DNA from: Lytechinus variegatus
Lineage: Eukaryota > Echinodermata > Echinoidea > Temnopleuroida > Toxopneustidae
Direction: 5' to 3'
NCBI RefSeq assembly: GCF_018143015.1
Contig: NC_054748.1
Coordinates: forward strand, 17,115,356 to 17,179,355
Length of the DNA stretch: 64,000 nt
In this document: piece by piece, positions 1 through 12,500 of the stretch
Layout of the letters: each line of letters starts with the position of its first letter
How positions within the stretch are numbered: position 1 is the stretch's first letter
Program-made: the position numbers and the translations under genes
Notes under the pieces: model-generated
What the model was told of the DNA's origin: nothing
Databases searched by the model: none
Seen by the model: the letters and a program-made list of their open reading frames with translations, nothing else

Positions 1-288
1 AACCCCGTACTATAGGTGGGGCTAAAAACATTTAGCCCCACCTATAGTACGGGGTTAAGCTTAGCCCACTTTCGTTTTACACTAGCGATCTTAACCCCGT
101 ACTATTGCTCTTAGCACCGCAATTGCTGGGATAACCCTGCTTTTTTGCAGGGCCAAATAATCCCGTACTAAAGGTGGGGTTAGCCCACTTTGCAAAAATG
201 CTGTGTAAAAAGAAAGTGGGCTAAGCTTAACCCCGTACTATAGGTGGGGCTAAATGGCAATTAAGCCCCACCTATAGTACGGGGTTAA
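1..288. repeat. Nested palindromic repeat cluster
   Basis: Two near-identical hairpins (1-56 and 229-286) each have 26-base arms beginning AACCCCGTACTATAGGTGGG and a 4-7 base loop. Between them, GCTTAGCCCACTTTC (about 58-73) and its reverse complement (about 211-227) form another inverted pair, and a diverged half-copy sits near 155-190. The arrangement suggests a foldback or MITE-like element with insertions of its own kind. No coding capacity is visible. Confidence 0.8.
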
Positions 289-946
289 GGAAATTTTAGC
301 CTGTGTAAAAAGGGTATCAGTTTCACCCAATTTTTTTATCTAAAAAAGAAAGTTTGTGAGCTACATTTGTTACATTCCACCAATATTAGAGGGCCTCACA
401 AACGTTAAATTGCCAATTTGTCCTCTTCCAACATCATCCACTCTCCACATGGTCTACCTTCATTTAGTCTAACATTGCCATTCCGTCCATCAACATTTTG
501 TCTAACAACCATTTGGTCCAATCATCAAATGAGTAGATGAGATGGCAATTGGACAAAATGGCATTAGACGAATTGGAAATAAACCCTCACAAAACATAAG
601 CTTTACAACTCTTACAACGAAAAAACAGATCATAAATCATAATGAACGGAATCAAGTACTTGTTAGTACAATATCATTTTTTTGGGGGGGTGGTGGGGGA
701 GGGTGTAGGAGATTACAAACCAGACAGCTTTCTTGCAGATAGACAGCAACTAATGAGAACTTACTGCCATTGGGCAAAAATGGATTCCCCTTCTTCTACA
801 CCACTCCTCCAACTGATCTCGATGATCTTCTCTCCTACTCCTCCTCGTCCCGCTTTTCCTCTCGGTAATCCTGGGTTTCAGGGGACTAAATAATTTGCAA
901 ACACTGAAGCGGTTGCTTAATAACTTCACCCAACAACTCATCCCAG
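289..946. other. Intergenic stretch with a CATTTGGTC-type repeat
   Basis: Positions 425-560 hold short degenerate units built on 'CATTTGGTCTAA' and 'CATTCCGTCCATCAACATTT', the same family as at 3600-4160 and 28395-28765. A poly-G run lies near 678. No gene is recognised; short open frames here have no protein-like composition. Confidence 0.6.
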
Positions 947-1082
947 CTATTATCACACTGTAAAATAATTGATAGCTCTATAGCCCTCCCCCACAGCCAT
1001 GGGTGCTGCCACCCCCCCCCCCTTCGGTAGGGAGTTTTGGTCTAGGAGGGGCTATCAATAAAAAATGGTTGTGTGATAATAG
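947..1082. repeat. Short hairpin element
   Basis: CTATTATCACAC at the left end is inverted as GTGTGATAATAG at the right end. A second inner pair (ATAGCCCTCCC and GGAGGGGCTAT) flanks a poly-C run. This is the shape of a small MITE-like foldback. Confidence 0.6.
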
Positions 1083-1207
1083 TTTTGTGTAGTGGTCAAT
1101 TCTGCAGGATGCAGACAAACTTTTTCCCCCTTAAACCCAGGATTGATTACCCTCCTCTCTTTCTCAACTCTCCCCCTCCAATTACCCTCCTTTTTTTATG
1201 GTCAGTT

Positions 1208-1642
1208 CCCCCATGTCTGCGCGGTCTCCCAAGTCTGCGCACCCGCGTATATGAAGATACGCAACGAGCACGAACTTTGCACATGCAATGCATACACAGG
1301 TGTTCTTTAAAAAATCTGACTCAAAATGGTGGAAAAATAATGAATTTCGGGCATTTCATGTGACAGCCTCAAAATGCAGCCTTTGTCATCAAAATCCCTG
1401 AATCGTGTGCAAAGTGAATGAGTGCGCAGACATGGGGTACCATTTTTTTTCAATATGAACATGACTGCCCGAGGTTTTTTCCAAGAAAATCCTATGATTT
1501 CTTTCAATTTTTTATGAGATATTTGGCACACTAACTCATCATGATGTAAGGAACATTATCAACTGAAAGATTTTGTGAAATAAGAAGAAATTCATGTTAA
1601 ATCTTAACTCAAATTGTTAGGTACGCAGACTTGGGGCCCACC
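1208..1642. repeat. Repeat with inverted 'TCTGCGC' ends
   Basis: CCCCATGTCTGCGC near 1208 is inverted as GCGCAGACATGGGG near 1424-1437, and a further copy (GCAGACTTGGGGCCC) ends near 1640. The interior (about 1495-1610) resembles 38815-38940, so this is a dispersed repeat. Confidence 0.5.
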
Positions 1643-1734
1643 ATCATACTCTTTCTTTCATACTTCTAGCTAGTCCTAGAATCAAGGCCCTTTGCCTTGA
1701 TTCTTGCAGTCTTGGGCTGCCCTAAACCAATGAC

Positions 1735-2705
1735 TTTGGTCTCTGTAGTGTTATATTGGTTGTTCGGCTGAACTCTATTGGCTCCACTCACCAATTACAG
1801 AGACCATAGTTCTAGCTCAATCTGTGCTTGGACTCAATGGCCATATATGTTTATGTGTTAAGTTTGGATAAACAAGGGAAGTGGAAGTTGCGCGACAGCC
1901 AAAGTAAGTCACTGTTTTTTTGTCCTTTTAACTTTTTTTTCCTGTTTTGGTGCATTTCAGACCAAAACAGAATAATAATCTTTATTTTGGTCCAGTACTT
2001 TTTATATATTTTTATGAAATAAAGAATTATCATGGCTGCTTCACGATTGCGAGCCATCTGTGTACGAGGAGATCCTCGCAACAGATGGCTGCCCAGCTGT
2101 CGACTAGGGCTGCTCTTGGGCTACTCTACTCCAGTCCTGTTACTGAGCTGAGTAGGCATACTCTCCCTCATTCTTAATTATCAATCCTGCATTTACTTTT
2201 TGCAGCATGCAATTGATGCCAAATTAAATATAAGTAGATCTTGATCGGTCTACCACTACCAGCGCCAGGCCCTCTCTCTTGGCTGGTCGTCACTTGGCTC
2301 AAATCGAGACAAAACATGTCATTGGCGCATACGGCGGTGCATGCATGGCTGAGTTCATGTCAATCAAAAGTCAATCAATGCCAATGCCGGAGTTACACTT
2401 ACAGAATGAGAACAGGCCTACAGACTTTTTTTACAGTTGAATTGAGTTAGGCCTAGCCAAATTATTTTGTTTTTGTATTTTTTCTCTCAAGTTTTTATAA
2501 CATTAGACTAAGCTTTTTGTATTGGCCTGGCCATAGTCATAGATAGACATAGTCTAACCTGTTTAGACAGTGTTAGACCCGACATTCGCAGAGCTACCAA
2601 GTCTCACACATTATGCGCGAGACTCAAGCATTTTGGACTCTTGTTCATCCCCTCAAATCTCTGTCTCACGCAATTATCACAGCCTATCCCCATATACAAT
2701 TAATG
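1735..2705 (+). repeat. Dispersed element, copy A
   Basis: The stretch 1735-2102 matches 40483-41333 in the same order and orientation (GGTCTCTGTA..., TTTGGTGCATTTCAG..., GGCTGCCCAGCTGTC). The stretch 2588-2705 (GAGCTACCAAGTCTCAC...) matches 41562-41680. The shared order suggests one composite transposable element present twice. The apparent 131-residue frame starting at 2613 begins inside the repeat and is probably not a gene. Confidence 0.6.
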
Positions 2706-3590
2706 CACATTTATGAGTGTGTTATGACGATGCAGCACACTCGAGGGTATTTACAATTATGCGAAAGCAAGAGGCGCTTGCGCCGAGTGCTTTTGCATAA
2801 TATTGTGAATGCCCGAGAGTTGCTCGCATCGGCACTAACATCACGAATCTTAAAATGTGCATTGTTTTATAAAACAGGTCGGCAAAATGATTTTTTCATG
2901 GAAATCTTGTTCAAATCCCTCCAACTTGTGTACGATCGCACAGACGAAGAGACCACAAGACTGTCAATTATGACATCACAGGCGTATCTACTATGCGCGC
3001 CTAAGTAAGCGCATCAAAATCCTAGCCAGCCTCTTTTACTGAACGCGTATCAGTTTTTACGCGCTACTGGAACTAATGCTGCACAAAAATTGCACGGTGT
3101 TGCACAAAAAATGCACCGTGCTGCACGAAAAATGCACAACTGGAAGGTTGCGCATAATTAGGCAGGACAACAAGAATTTCAAAATGTGTTTGTTGTCCCC
3201 AAGAATGATATCAAAAAATTTCTTAATATCTAATTTGTCATGTGAAACCACTTAAAACTTACGTAAAATTCATTAAAACTGCAAAAAAGAGCAATTTCAT
3301 AGCACCAACATGAGTCGAAAAACTCATAGACATCGCGGGTCCCTGTTAATGCACTGTCCTTACTATCGATAGTTTAAACGATCACGATGTGCTCGCTAAA
3401 TGCGCGCGCCCGTTGGCGTCTGCTAGCCGTCCTCTGCTGTGACTCTCAAATAGCCCCGCATGTGCGATTTTTAGTCAGATCGTCCCATATGCTGTTTTTC
3501 ATGTTAGTACATAGATGCGTGCGCGTTTTTTGCGGACGCAGATCATGTACCCATCTCCGTCGTCTGCTACGGCTCTCTATATCAGTCCCA
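2706..3590. other. CpG-richer unassigned stretch
   Basis: The segment is richer in CpG than its surroundings (GCGCTTGCGCC near 2772, GCGCGCGCCCG near 3401). Open frames reach 126-131 codons, but their translations show no recognisable family. It could be repeat sequence or an unrecognised promoter. Confidence 0.3.
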
Positions 3591-3599
3591 ACTTGTGAA

Positions 3600-4160
3600 A
3601 TGTGTTTTCTGGTGTATTTTCATTTGGTCTACATGCAGTTTGCCCACTTGTCATTTGGTCTAATGCCAAATGGGCTAAACCCATTTGGTCTACTAAATTG
3701 CCATTTGGTCTACACTTGGTCTAATTCTCATTTAGTGAAATGTCCAGTTGGTCTAATTTCAGCATAACCTACATAATTATATATTTTTTACTTTGTCAAA
3801 TACTGGTACATAAAATTGGCTTTATATCATGCAGTTCCACATTGGAAATATGTATATTCATTTGGTTCACATGCAATTTGCACACTTCTCATTTAGTCTA
3901 ATGCCGAATGGGCTAAACCCATTTGGTCTACACTTGGTCTAATTCTCATTTTGTGAAATGTCCAGTTGGTCTAATTTCAGCACAACCTAGGCTACTTAAT
4001 TATATTTTCTTAACTTATATACATATATTTTAGTCTTTATACCATATACCAAATGGCTTGACCCATTTGGTTTAAAAAAATATTCTAATTGCTATTTGGT
4101 CTACACTACACTTGATATAATTTTGAGTCCAGTCCAGGGTCTAATTTCAACATGACCTAC
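3600..4160. repeat. CATTTGGTC short-unit repeat, duplicated block
   Basis: Units such as CATTTGGTCTAC and TTGGTCTAATTTCAGC recur. The block 3600-3790 is repeated as a diverged copy at 3826-4010, and a third, weaker copy runs to about 4160. The same unit family occurs at 425-560 and 28395-28765. Confidence 0.75.
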
Positions 4161-5149
4161 ATCATTATGATTTTATACTTTGTGAAATATATATTTTTTT
4201 CTTTATATAATTTCATTTCACCTTATAGTTTTAGCATTGGTTTCCAAATAAATAATACTTGAACAGTGGCATAATCATGATAATGGAGCCAAAAGTTTTG
4301 AAAGGTGTATCGGGTAAATTTATAAAGTTGTAAGCAGAAGCAAACAACAAAAAAAATGTTGAAGCTGGGGGGGGGGCGGTGTTAATTAATTTCCTTTTAT
4401 TTTCCAATGCCAGATCAATCTTTGTTTTTGTTTGCTAAATTTTTTTAAAATGATATGTTCTGTTCTCTCTACAATTTTTACTAATGTTCCTTTTTTTACT
4501 TATCATTTTTTTTCAGACACATTCGCACCCGAACCGACTCTACAAGGGAAGAGAAGGAATTGTTGAACCCCTTGAGAATATACAGGTCAAGGGCTGTAAT
4601 AGTATACAGGGGCACTTCCTGGGAGTTTAATTTCATTTTAATTATGTGTTTTCAGGATTTTTTTTTAGGATATCTAACATTGCAGTGAAAATTATTGCCC
4701 CTGCTGATAGTTTTTCAGCTGTGCATGCCCCTCCTTAATTTCAGTGAATAAGGTGTGGCACTGCCCTCTATGATTCATTTTGAATTTTAATGGGCTCCAA
4801 AATGCAGTAATTTATAAATGATAGCATAATCTTATTTTGATAAAGCATTTTACTTAACGGGGGGGGGGGGTGAATTTGACTACTAAACCAGCCCCCCCCC
4901 CCCCCATGTCAAGGATTAAATTTTTTGAAAAAAAGCATATATAAAATAGATATAGTTATTGCATATCAGAATGTTATTTTTTCTTGATGTTTTCTCAATA
5001 ACTCTAAGCTGTTATTGATGAATTCTTTCTTGAAACAAAAATAACAAATTTATCCAAACATGTCAGTTTCATTTTGTAGACATATGCATTGAATTTACCA
5101 ATTCAGAATATAAGGTATGCAATCTTTCATAAATGTTGATTTTTATCAC
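4161..5149. other. AT-rich intergenic DNA with G/C runs
   Basis: Apart from the weak exon candidate at 4517-4585, no gene is seen. Runs of G near 4370 and 4860 and of C near 4893 stand out, the last two forming a short hairpin. Confidence 0.5.
4517..4585 (+). other. Weak candidate internal exon
   Basis: A strong polypyrimidine tract ends in TTTTTTTTCAG at 4516. It is followed by 69 bases, open in at least two frames, that end CAG at a possible GTCAAG donor (4586). The length is a multiple of three. The peptide is not recognised and no neighbouring plus-strand exon was found, so this may be chance. Confidence 0.15.
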
Positions 5150-5335
5150 TGGTGGATCTGGGGGAGGGCACATCTAGCTCAACCCCCCCCCCCCTTGAGA
5201 GCTACAGTCAAGATGTAATGAAAATATGCAATTTTCATCAAAGAATGCCCCCCCCCCTGTAAGGCCATTTTTTTGCTTGACAAATTTTCATCCTGAAAAT
5301 GTGCCCCCCAGGATAAATCCTGGATCCACCACCCC
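5150..5335. repeat. Short element with GGATC ends and C runs
   Basis: GGTGGATCTGGGGGAGGGC at the left is roughly inverted as GATAAATCCTGGATCCACC at the right. Poly-C runs lie inside. Similar GGATCC-bearing ends occur at 44945-45225 and 45430-47320. Confidence 0.5.
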
Positions 5336-6529
5336 TGGTTTTGATTAAGTTTACATGTATTTTCATTTTGAAAAAAATTATAAACAGCATGATTTACACT
5401 GAGCATTTCATACACTTTGTGCAGAAGAAATATTATCTTGAGAAATTTGGTAATTAAATTATGGAAGATATCTTTTGGAAATGAAATTACTTTATTGCAG
5501 TTATGTCTTACATTGTATTGTCATTTTACTTGATAGAAATTCATTATTTTTTATAACCATGACAGTGTTATAAATTCATACCGGTATTTGCTAAATTGTA
5601 ATAATCATTTTGATGTTCCTTCATCTTCATGAAAGTATGAATTCTAGTCATCTGCTTCAGTCTGCCCAATGAAATGGTTACAAAGGGCCTAAGCATCCCT
5701 TGTCATTTTTCAATAATTAGTTAAGTCAGTAGTCAAGTAAGGGGTCAGACAGTTTGGCTGTATTATATTTGTTTGTCTTACTAGTGTCAATTTACTAAAC
5801 TTTTTCTGCTTGTGATTGAACCACCAAATTGCCAGATAGTCCCATTTTGTTGGGCTGACATTAATATTGACTAGAGGACTTACTTTCCAAACCAACCTAA
5901 AGATAATATGATACTTCATGTATTACAGGGGTATATTGCCTCCATTCCATTGTTGGGATGTATGCTATGGGCTGGGTAATATCATCTAACTTGTCCTGGA
6001 ATAATCATTCTCTATAACAAGTTCACAAACGGAGATTCCACTTCAGCAACTCTCAGTTGAACATCAACATTCCTGGCATTGGTGGGGGAAGCCAAAAATT
6101 TTAGGGGGAACCGCCAAAATCTTTTGACCCCCCAAAAAAAGATAGTGACCAAATAATATCTTGGGGGGGGGGGACACAGGAAACAAAATTGAAAATTGAC
6201 AAGCCAAAAAAAGTAAAAAATAAGGTTATCAACAAAAAATTGAGGGGGATGGAATCGTCCCCTCCCCACCTCAAATTTAGGGGGATACTTCCCCCCCCAC
6301 TTCCGCCGCCTATGATTCCTGGTGCTTGGAGATCTGCGAAAGGCATGCTATAACATCCACTTAAGTTCCATTTCCTTTCATGTTTTTTCCTCTTCTTAGT
6401 GAGCATCTCCAAGTGTTCATATTTTTTCAGTGTCCTTTTTTAGATTTATCAAACTCAGTTTTATTACCTGATAAAATTCTATCCCAAGAATTGAACACTT
6501 TGATCAAATTTGGAAGTTCAACTTAATGT
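5336..6529. other. Intergenic DNA with one G/C-run repeat
   Basis: About 6070-6315 is a repeat with A-rich blocks between G and C runs, like the GGATCC group. The remainder is AT-rich with no recognisable gene. Confidence 0.45.
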
Positions 6530-7121
6530 TAAAGGAGAATGAAACCATTGGAACAAGATAGCTTGTGTGAAAACAGAAAAATCAAAGAAAGAGATCAACA
6601 AAAGTTTGAGAAAAATCGGACAAATAATGAGAAAGTTATGAGCATTTGAATATTGCGATCACTATTGCTATGGAGACAGCAAATTGGCAAAGCGACAAAG
6701 ATGTGTGATGTCACTTGTGAACAACTCTCCCCATTACTTTAGTATATATTTTACTTGAATTGCCTCTTTTATCACATCTATCCATAGATCATGTGTTCTT
6801 TCTACACGAGGGCATGTAATACATATTTTTTAAGAATACATCATGGATAAAGAGTTTGTATCATCATAAGAAAAAGCAAAAAGATATATTTTGAGGGTAT
6901 TTTATAGTCCACCAAAGGGAAAGTTGTTCATCAGTGACATCACACATCCTCGTCGCATTGCCAATGGGAGGATATCCATAGCATTAGTGATTGCAATATT
7001 CAAATGCTCATATCTTTCTCATTATTTGTCTGATTTTTCTCAAACTTTCTTTATTCTTATTCTTTGATTTTTCTGTTTCTACACAAGCCTATTTGTTCCA
7101 AAGGTTTCATTCCCCTTTAAG
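6530..7121. repeat. Foldback element, about 590 bp
   Basis: The left arm begins GTTAAAGGAGAATGAAACC. The right arm ends with the complement, GGTTTCATTCCCCTTTAA. Inner sequences also pair, for example CAAAAGTTTGAGAAAAATC with GATTTTTCTCAAACTTTC, giving arms of well over 100 bases. No coding sequence is visible. Confidence 0.75.
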
Positions 7122-8099
7122 TAAACTGACAATATATAACTGAAAATATATAATAAAAGGCAAAATTATGAGAAAAATAATAAAGAAAAACAGTTACTCA
7201 AATCAAATTCACTCCAAACCATACACTAATGTACTCTCCTCAAAAATCAGTTCTCACTTTTAGGTATTGATCATTCATTCAGTCAATAAAATAATAAAAA
7301 CAGAGACAGGAGGTCCTCCTCAAAATAAACACAAACACAGTGTCTCACATACACACTACACATTAAGAGTAAAATCAGTTTGTATCTTTCGTGGGATTTG
7401 TTTTTATGTAAATCTGGATTCTTCTTGTTAGTAGGGCCTTAGGTCACTCTGACTTGAACTTAAAACTTCCAATCTCAAGAAGGCAAGATATCTCAGTAGA
7501 TAGTCATTATCAAGATGTTTAGGAGTTCAATCTGGTGGTGAGGTTATTCATGATGGCATCTGATATTCTGGCAGAAAGAATGAGAAATAAAAAAAGTGCA
7601 TAAATACAATTATTTTTTCAATGCAAATTAAATTAACGAGTCATTCAAGATAGTGTGTATTTTTTAGAGGGGGGGGGGGTGATGGCATGACAAGTTTTTA
7701 GTCCAAATTATTTTTATCTTCATTTTTTTTCCCACTTTGTATTACCATTTATTCAAAAATTGCAATAAACATATTAATAAATGAGTTTTAATCTAGTTGG
7801 CAAAAGAAAAACCAGTGGCGGCGGCAGTGCAAAGAAAAGGCCAGTAAAAGGCAGTAAAGCACTGTGTCTGAGTGACTGACACCACGGCACTGACAGTGAG
7901 GTGAATGTTCATTTTCCAGTGCATGCACATTATTGCCCCATCATATTCACTCGTTTTCAGAAAATATTTAGTTATTCCTCATATGACCATGATTATCTCC
8001 TTCATGTCATTACTCTGGTGTTTATTCATGATTTTAAATTCAGGAAATCATTTAGCAAACAAAGAAAACAAAGCATTTCTTGACTGTGATTCCGTGTGA
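7122..8099. other. AT-rich intergenic DNA
   Basis: No gene or clear repeat is recognised. A poly-G run lies near 7670. Confidence 0.5.
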
Positions 8100-9020
8100 T
8101 TCAAGTTCTATTTCATTTCTGTGTATCACACGTACGCACGTACGTGACGTAATCTTGATCTCTAATCAGCTAATTGTTATGTTAATTAATCATCCCGTGC
8201 GCGCGATTAAAATGGCTCGAAATTCGACCAAATTCAAGGGCAGCTCAGCTTGTAAACCTCACTGAGAAGGGCTTCCACAGCCCTTGCGAGATTCCCCGCG
8301 CTGCAATTTAACTGCAAGACACAGAAAGGAAATCAATTCAAGTTTCACTATCAACGGAAAATCCAGAACCCTTCGAGACCCATTTTGCAAGAAATACAAC
8401 TAAATAAGGTAAGAATTGAGAGCAACTCACGACACTTTTTAATTACCGACACTTTCATGGTTATTTTTGGAAGATTTCATGGAATTTGGGGCACGAAAAT
8501 GACTTCGGTAGCTCGCAAAAGTCCTATGCATTACGATGACATATTTTTCATCGCACGGGACTCGGGAGGACAATCACAAAGAGAAAATATCATATTCATC
8601 CGCGCTGACAGGGGCTTAATTTTGACGATATCGCATCGCTATGCGATTTCACTCATTGACAAGCGGATGAAACTTACGTACAAATTTTGCGCACTTCCGC
8701 GACAGCGCCATCTAGTGACTACGGCCGTGCCTAGCATAATTAAAGCATAAACACGTGACTTGAAAGTTGAATACGCACTCATTTGCTACATCCTTGAACC
8801 CGTTTTATAAAATACATTGTACACAATGTCGGCCATATCGTGAATACTGACTCTGGAGCCATAAAGTATACAGTACCTGAATTTCACTAAGCACGACTAC
8901 GCCTCGTTGACTTTCAATAGATTTATTTCGTTCAATGCAAGCTCACTCGGCTCGCTCTCCGCGGACAAGACTCTCGCACGTGGGACAATTTCTCCGTTGA
9001 CACGACATTGCATGATAACT
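8100..9020 (+). promoter_or_regulatory. Possible promoter and first-exon region
   Basis: This stretch is not obviously repetitive and is richer in CpG than its flanks. It carries TGACGTAA (about 8146, CRE-like) and CACGTG E-boxes (about 8751 and 8978). An AAATAAG/GTAAGA sequence at 8409 is a near-consensus plus-strand splice donor, so an untranslated first exon could end there. No downstream exon was found, so the assignment is speculative. Confidence 0.2.
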
Positions 9021-9115
9021 CTCGCATCATCACACCCCCAAATCATAATGGATCATCCCAGATGATATGATATCATACACAGTCACACACAATAATTTTC
9101 AGCGTACTATTACTT

Positions 9116-9278
9116 TATCTTCCTTTTTGACTCCAGCGCGTGTTATTGTGTTGCCAAAACCCATTGACGGAGCCAAAAAGGAGGATAAAACCTAGAATCT
9201 TAGTTTTATCGTTCTTTTTGGCTCCGTCTATGGGTTTTGGCCACGCGATAACACGCGATGGAGTCAAAAAGGAAGATA
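9116..9278. repeat. 163-bp palindrome at the satellite edge
   Basis: The two arms of about 75 bases start TATCTTCCTTTTTGACTCC and end GGAGTCAAAAAGGAAGATA, around an 11-base centre near 9195. The right arm runs directly into the first satellite monomer, and the arm motif GAGTCAAAAAGGAGGATAAA recurs in every monomer. Confidence 0.85.
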
Positions 9279-9536
9279 AATAATAAGCTTGTTGAAATTG
9301 TAGTGGATGGATAGCCAACTGTCTAAAAGTGGCAGAGTGGTTTTGAAGAGAAGGGAAAAGAGGGGTTGATGGAATATATACAGGTTAATTACCGTGCGTA
9401 TCATTAAAAAAGTGGAGTCAAAAAGGAGGATAAAGATATAGACAGTTTGAATTGATTTATTTAGTGGATAGCCTACTGTCTAAAAGTGGCAGAGTGGTTT
9501 TGAAGAGAAGGGAAAAGAGGGGTTGATGGAATATAT
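9258..9536. repeat. Satellite array, left remnant
   Basis: About two monomers of the satellite at 13993-16140 are present (GTGGATAGCCTACTGTCTAA, GGCAGAGTGGTTTTGAAGAG). The array stops at ATAT (9533-9536), where the 4.46-kb element begins, and resumes with the same ATAT at 13993. Confidence 0.9.
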
Positions 9537-12500
9537 GGGCCATTCCGGTTAAGACTTGGACAAAGGGGTCGAAAAATAAAGTACTCGCTAGGCTTGATTT
9601 TTCATGTGTTTTAGATGGGCTAACACATTGGTAAACTGGTTCAGATATGGAAAAGATAAGCTGGCATGTCAATTTCACAATATCACCTGATTTCTAAAAA
9701 TGTTGAGACGTTACTCTTCCCGAGTGGACATGCATAAAAATGAATAAATAAGGATGATTTCCGTTGTTTTTATGCATAAAGTCGATCATAGAAAAAACTT
9801 GGAGGTGACTGAAGCACTAGTTTGCGCTGCCAAGCTCAGTCGCAAGCGCAATCTTCGATACGCCGGTCTGTTGGGACGTTACTCTAAGCGATATCGAAAT
9901 CAATTGCATAATTTCAAAATATGACTTGAAAATGCCTTTAAATGACAAACATCTCTGATCTTTGATGAAATACTAGTAAATAAAAGACTGAAACATCGAG
10001 TTTTGTGCACCAATTCTTCGCAGTTGTGAAGACAATTCGCGTGTCCACTGTTGAGACGTAACGGTGCTAATGAAGGAACAAATTTTCAAATAAAAGAAAA
10101 GGAAATTTTCTCGGCTTTACAAACGATGTGACTGTTTGAACGCAAATTAATGACACGGTAACATTACGGGGAGTCTCGGGCAGAATTGATAATCATAAAA
10201 TTGAAATAGATAAACTTGAATGAAAGAACTAAAACTTAGTAATGAAATATAATGTATAGAATAAACAAATAAATTTGATTGAAAATTGGAACAATATCAA
10301 AATAACGTAGTTACATCTAATCAATTTATTTTTAATGTCTGATGTATATGTACTTTTCAACCTTTGAAAAAGCGCTTGATAAGAATTATTTTTTTTATTA
10401 TTATTAGGTTGTGAACGTTTTGATTGATTGTTGTTGTGTTATATTTTAGACATATTCTGTGAGGAGATTATGGAAAAGAAAATAATAAAAGGAAAAAATG
10501 TCTCGCGTGATGTGTCTTTTTTTTTAAATAACGATTTCATGATGAAATCCTTGAATGAAATTATGGAGAAGAAAATAATAATAGGTACAAATTCTCGCGT
10601 GATGTGTCTTTTATCGTTTATGCATCCTTTGACAGAATTTCTGCCCTCAATGAACCATCTTTTTTTATTGCGTAATGCATTATTCATGCTACAATGAGTT
10701 GTCAATATCAATTCAGCATTTATTTCAAATTCATTAAAAGTACTGGGTGATAAAATAATCATCTGACAAAATTTTAATAAATTAAAACAAAAGTGATATT
10801 ATTTGTTGGCACATAATTATTTATACAAATTGAAAGATAATTGATAGAAAATCGGGGATGCAATAAAAAGGCAGAAAGCTTGTTAAAATGATTTCACATC
10901 ATTCTTGTCATTACGACCATTAATCTGATCTTCATTGTGCGACATTGTTACCTTCATTGTAATTATCATCATCACCATCAATCATCATCATCTCATCGAA
11001 CTTCCGAAAGGTTTATAAAGGGTTTTTTTTTGGGGGGGGGTATTCTAACGTTTAAAAAAGGTGTTTAAACCGTCTAAAACTTACGCCCATAAAATGTTTT
11101 CACTAAACGTCAAAAAAGCCAACTTGAATAGTTTTTAGAACATCAAAATATATCAATTTTGTTAGTTGGGAAGTCATTAGTTTGAACCCCTTCTCATATC
11201 CGGATCTGCCGTATGGGACATTCAGCAACAAATGAAACCGTATAAAATATCTTTTTAGGTAGCGAACCATTAAAATGTGATTATTCAATACATTTGTTTC
11301 CAAATCCAAAATAAAAAAAATAAAATGCATTTGATTACAGCAACATTATAATTTTATTGTCAAAAGAGAAGAAAATGGAATTCTGTCACAATTCGAATTA
11401 CAACATTGGCCACACAAAAAACACCTTTTTTCGATTTGCAGAATTTTAATATCGGGTATATTGGGGAGGAAACTTATGAATATTTTTAAAAGGAAATATA
11501 GGCCCTAAATTCTAATGAATGTTCATAAAAAAAATTGAAAAACGAATGATCGTAAAAAGCATTTCTTGAAATTGACATAATTTGGGCACCTAAATCCAAA
11601 CCGCTGCTGATACCATGGGTCCCAGAACGGGGGGAGGGCTGGGATGGCTTTATCCCATCAGAAAAAAAATCAAATTGTGATTTTTTGCATGGTCGACCCC
11701 CCCCCCCCCCACTTCCCGTTTCGCAGCCCTCGATGTCAAAAAAGTTAGCCGCCACTTTCCAAAAATCCTGGATTTGTTATTATGAGACATTGTGGAATAT
11801 TAAGGAGAATAAATAACGTCATAAAAGGACACTTGTCTCATCGTGCATCGCTTGCTACTACTGCATGCCTAAATTATTATTTTTCTTTTTTTTCAACTCT
11901 TGAATACTAGTTTATTGCGAGGTAAAAAGAAAATGAAAATAAAGACAATTTCAAGCATTTTTAACATTATATATGCGATATAGTTTTGTCAATGTCGTAA
12001 CGTCTAATTTTTAGTTTTTGTATCTTTTGATACTTTTTAAATCTAAAACAGAACATCAAATTTGCTTGTAAGAGCACTATTTCATGAATTCATGTGAATA
12101 AAACAACCACCTAAACCTAAAGAATCACCACCAACAAATTATGGTGTAAAAAGTCGTGCGACGTTACGGAAGACATTGTCTTTTAAAATCATAACGTCTA
12201 AAGTTAAGAGAGCAGCCATAAACATCATGTACAGTGATCACTTTATAAACGTAAAGCCTGATTGTGATTTAAACTTTTTTTCTGAGAACGATTAGAAGAT
12301 TTTGATATGTTTTTTAAATATATATAAAACTAAATACGGTAAAATATATCATTGTTACGAGGACGATATTGCAGACATTTAATTCTACATTGTCCTCATG
12401 AAAATCATAACGTCGAGTTCGTTCTAATGTTTTTACATCATTTTTATACATGAAAAATTGATAAAACATTTTTAAGTATCTCGGAAGGTATGGGCAGTCG

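Noticed and set aside
2613..3008. 131-codon plus-strand gene
   Set aside because: It starts inside a dispersed repeat (same start at 41582, where the frame differs and stops early), and the protein is not recognisable.
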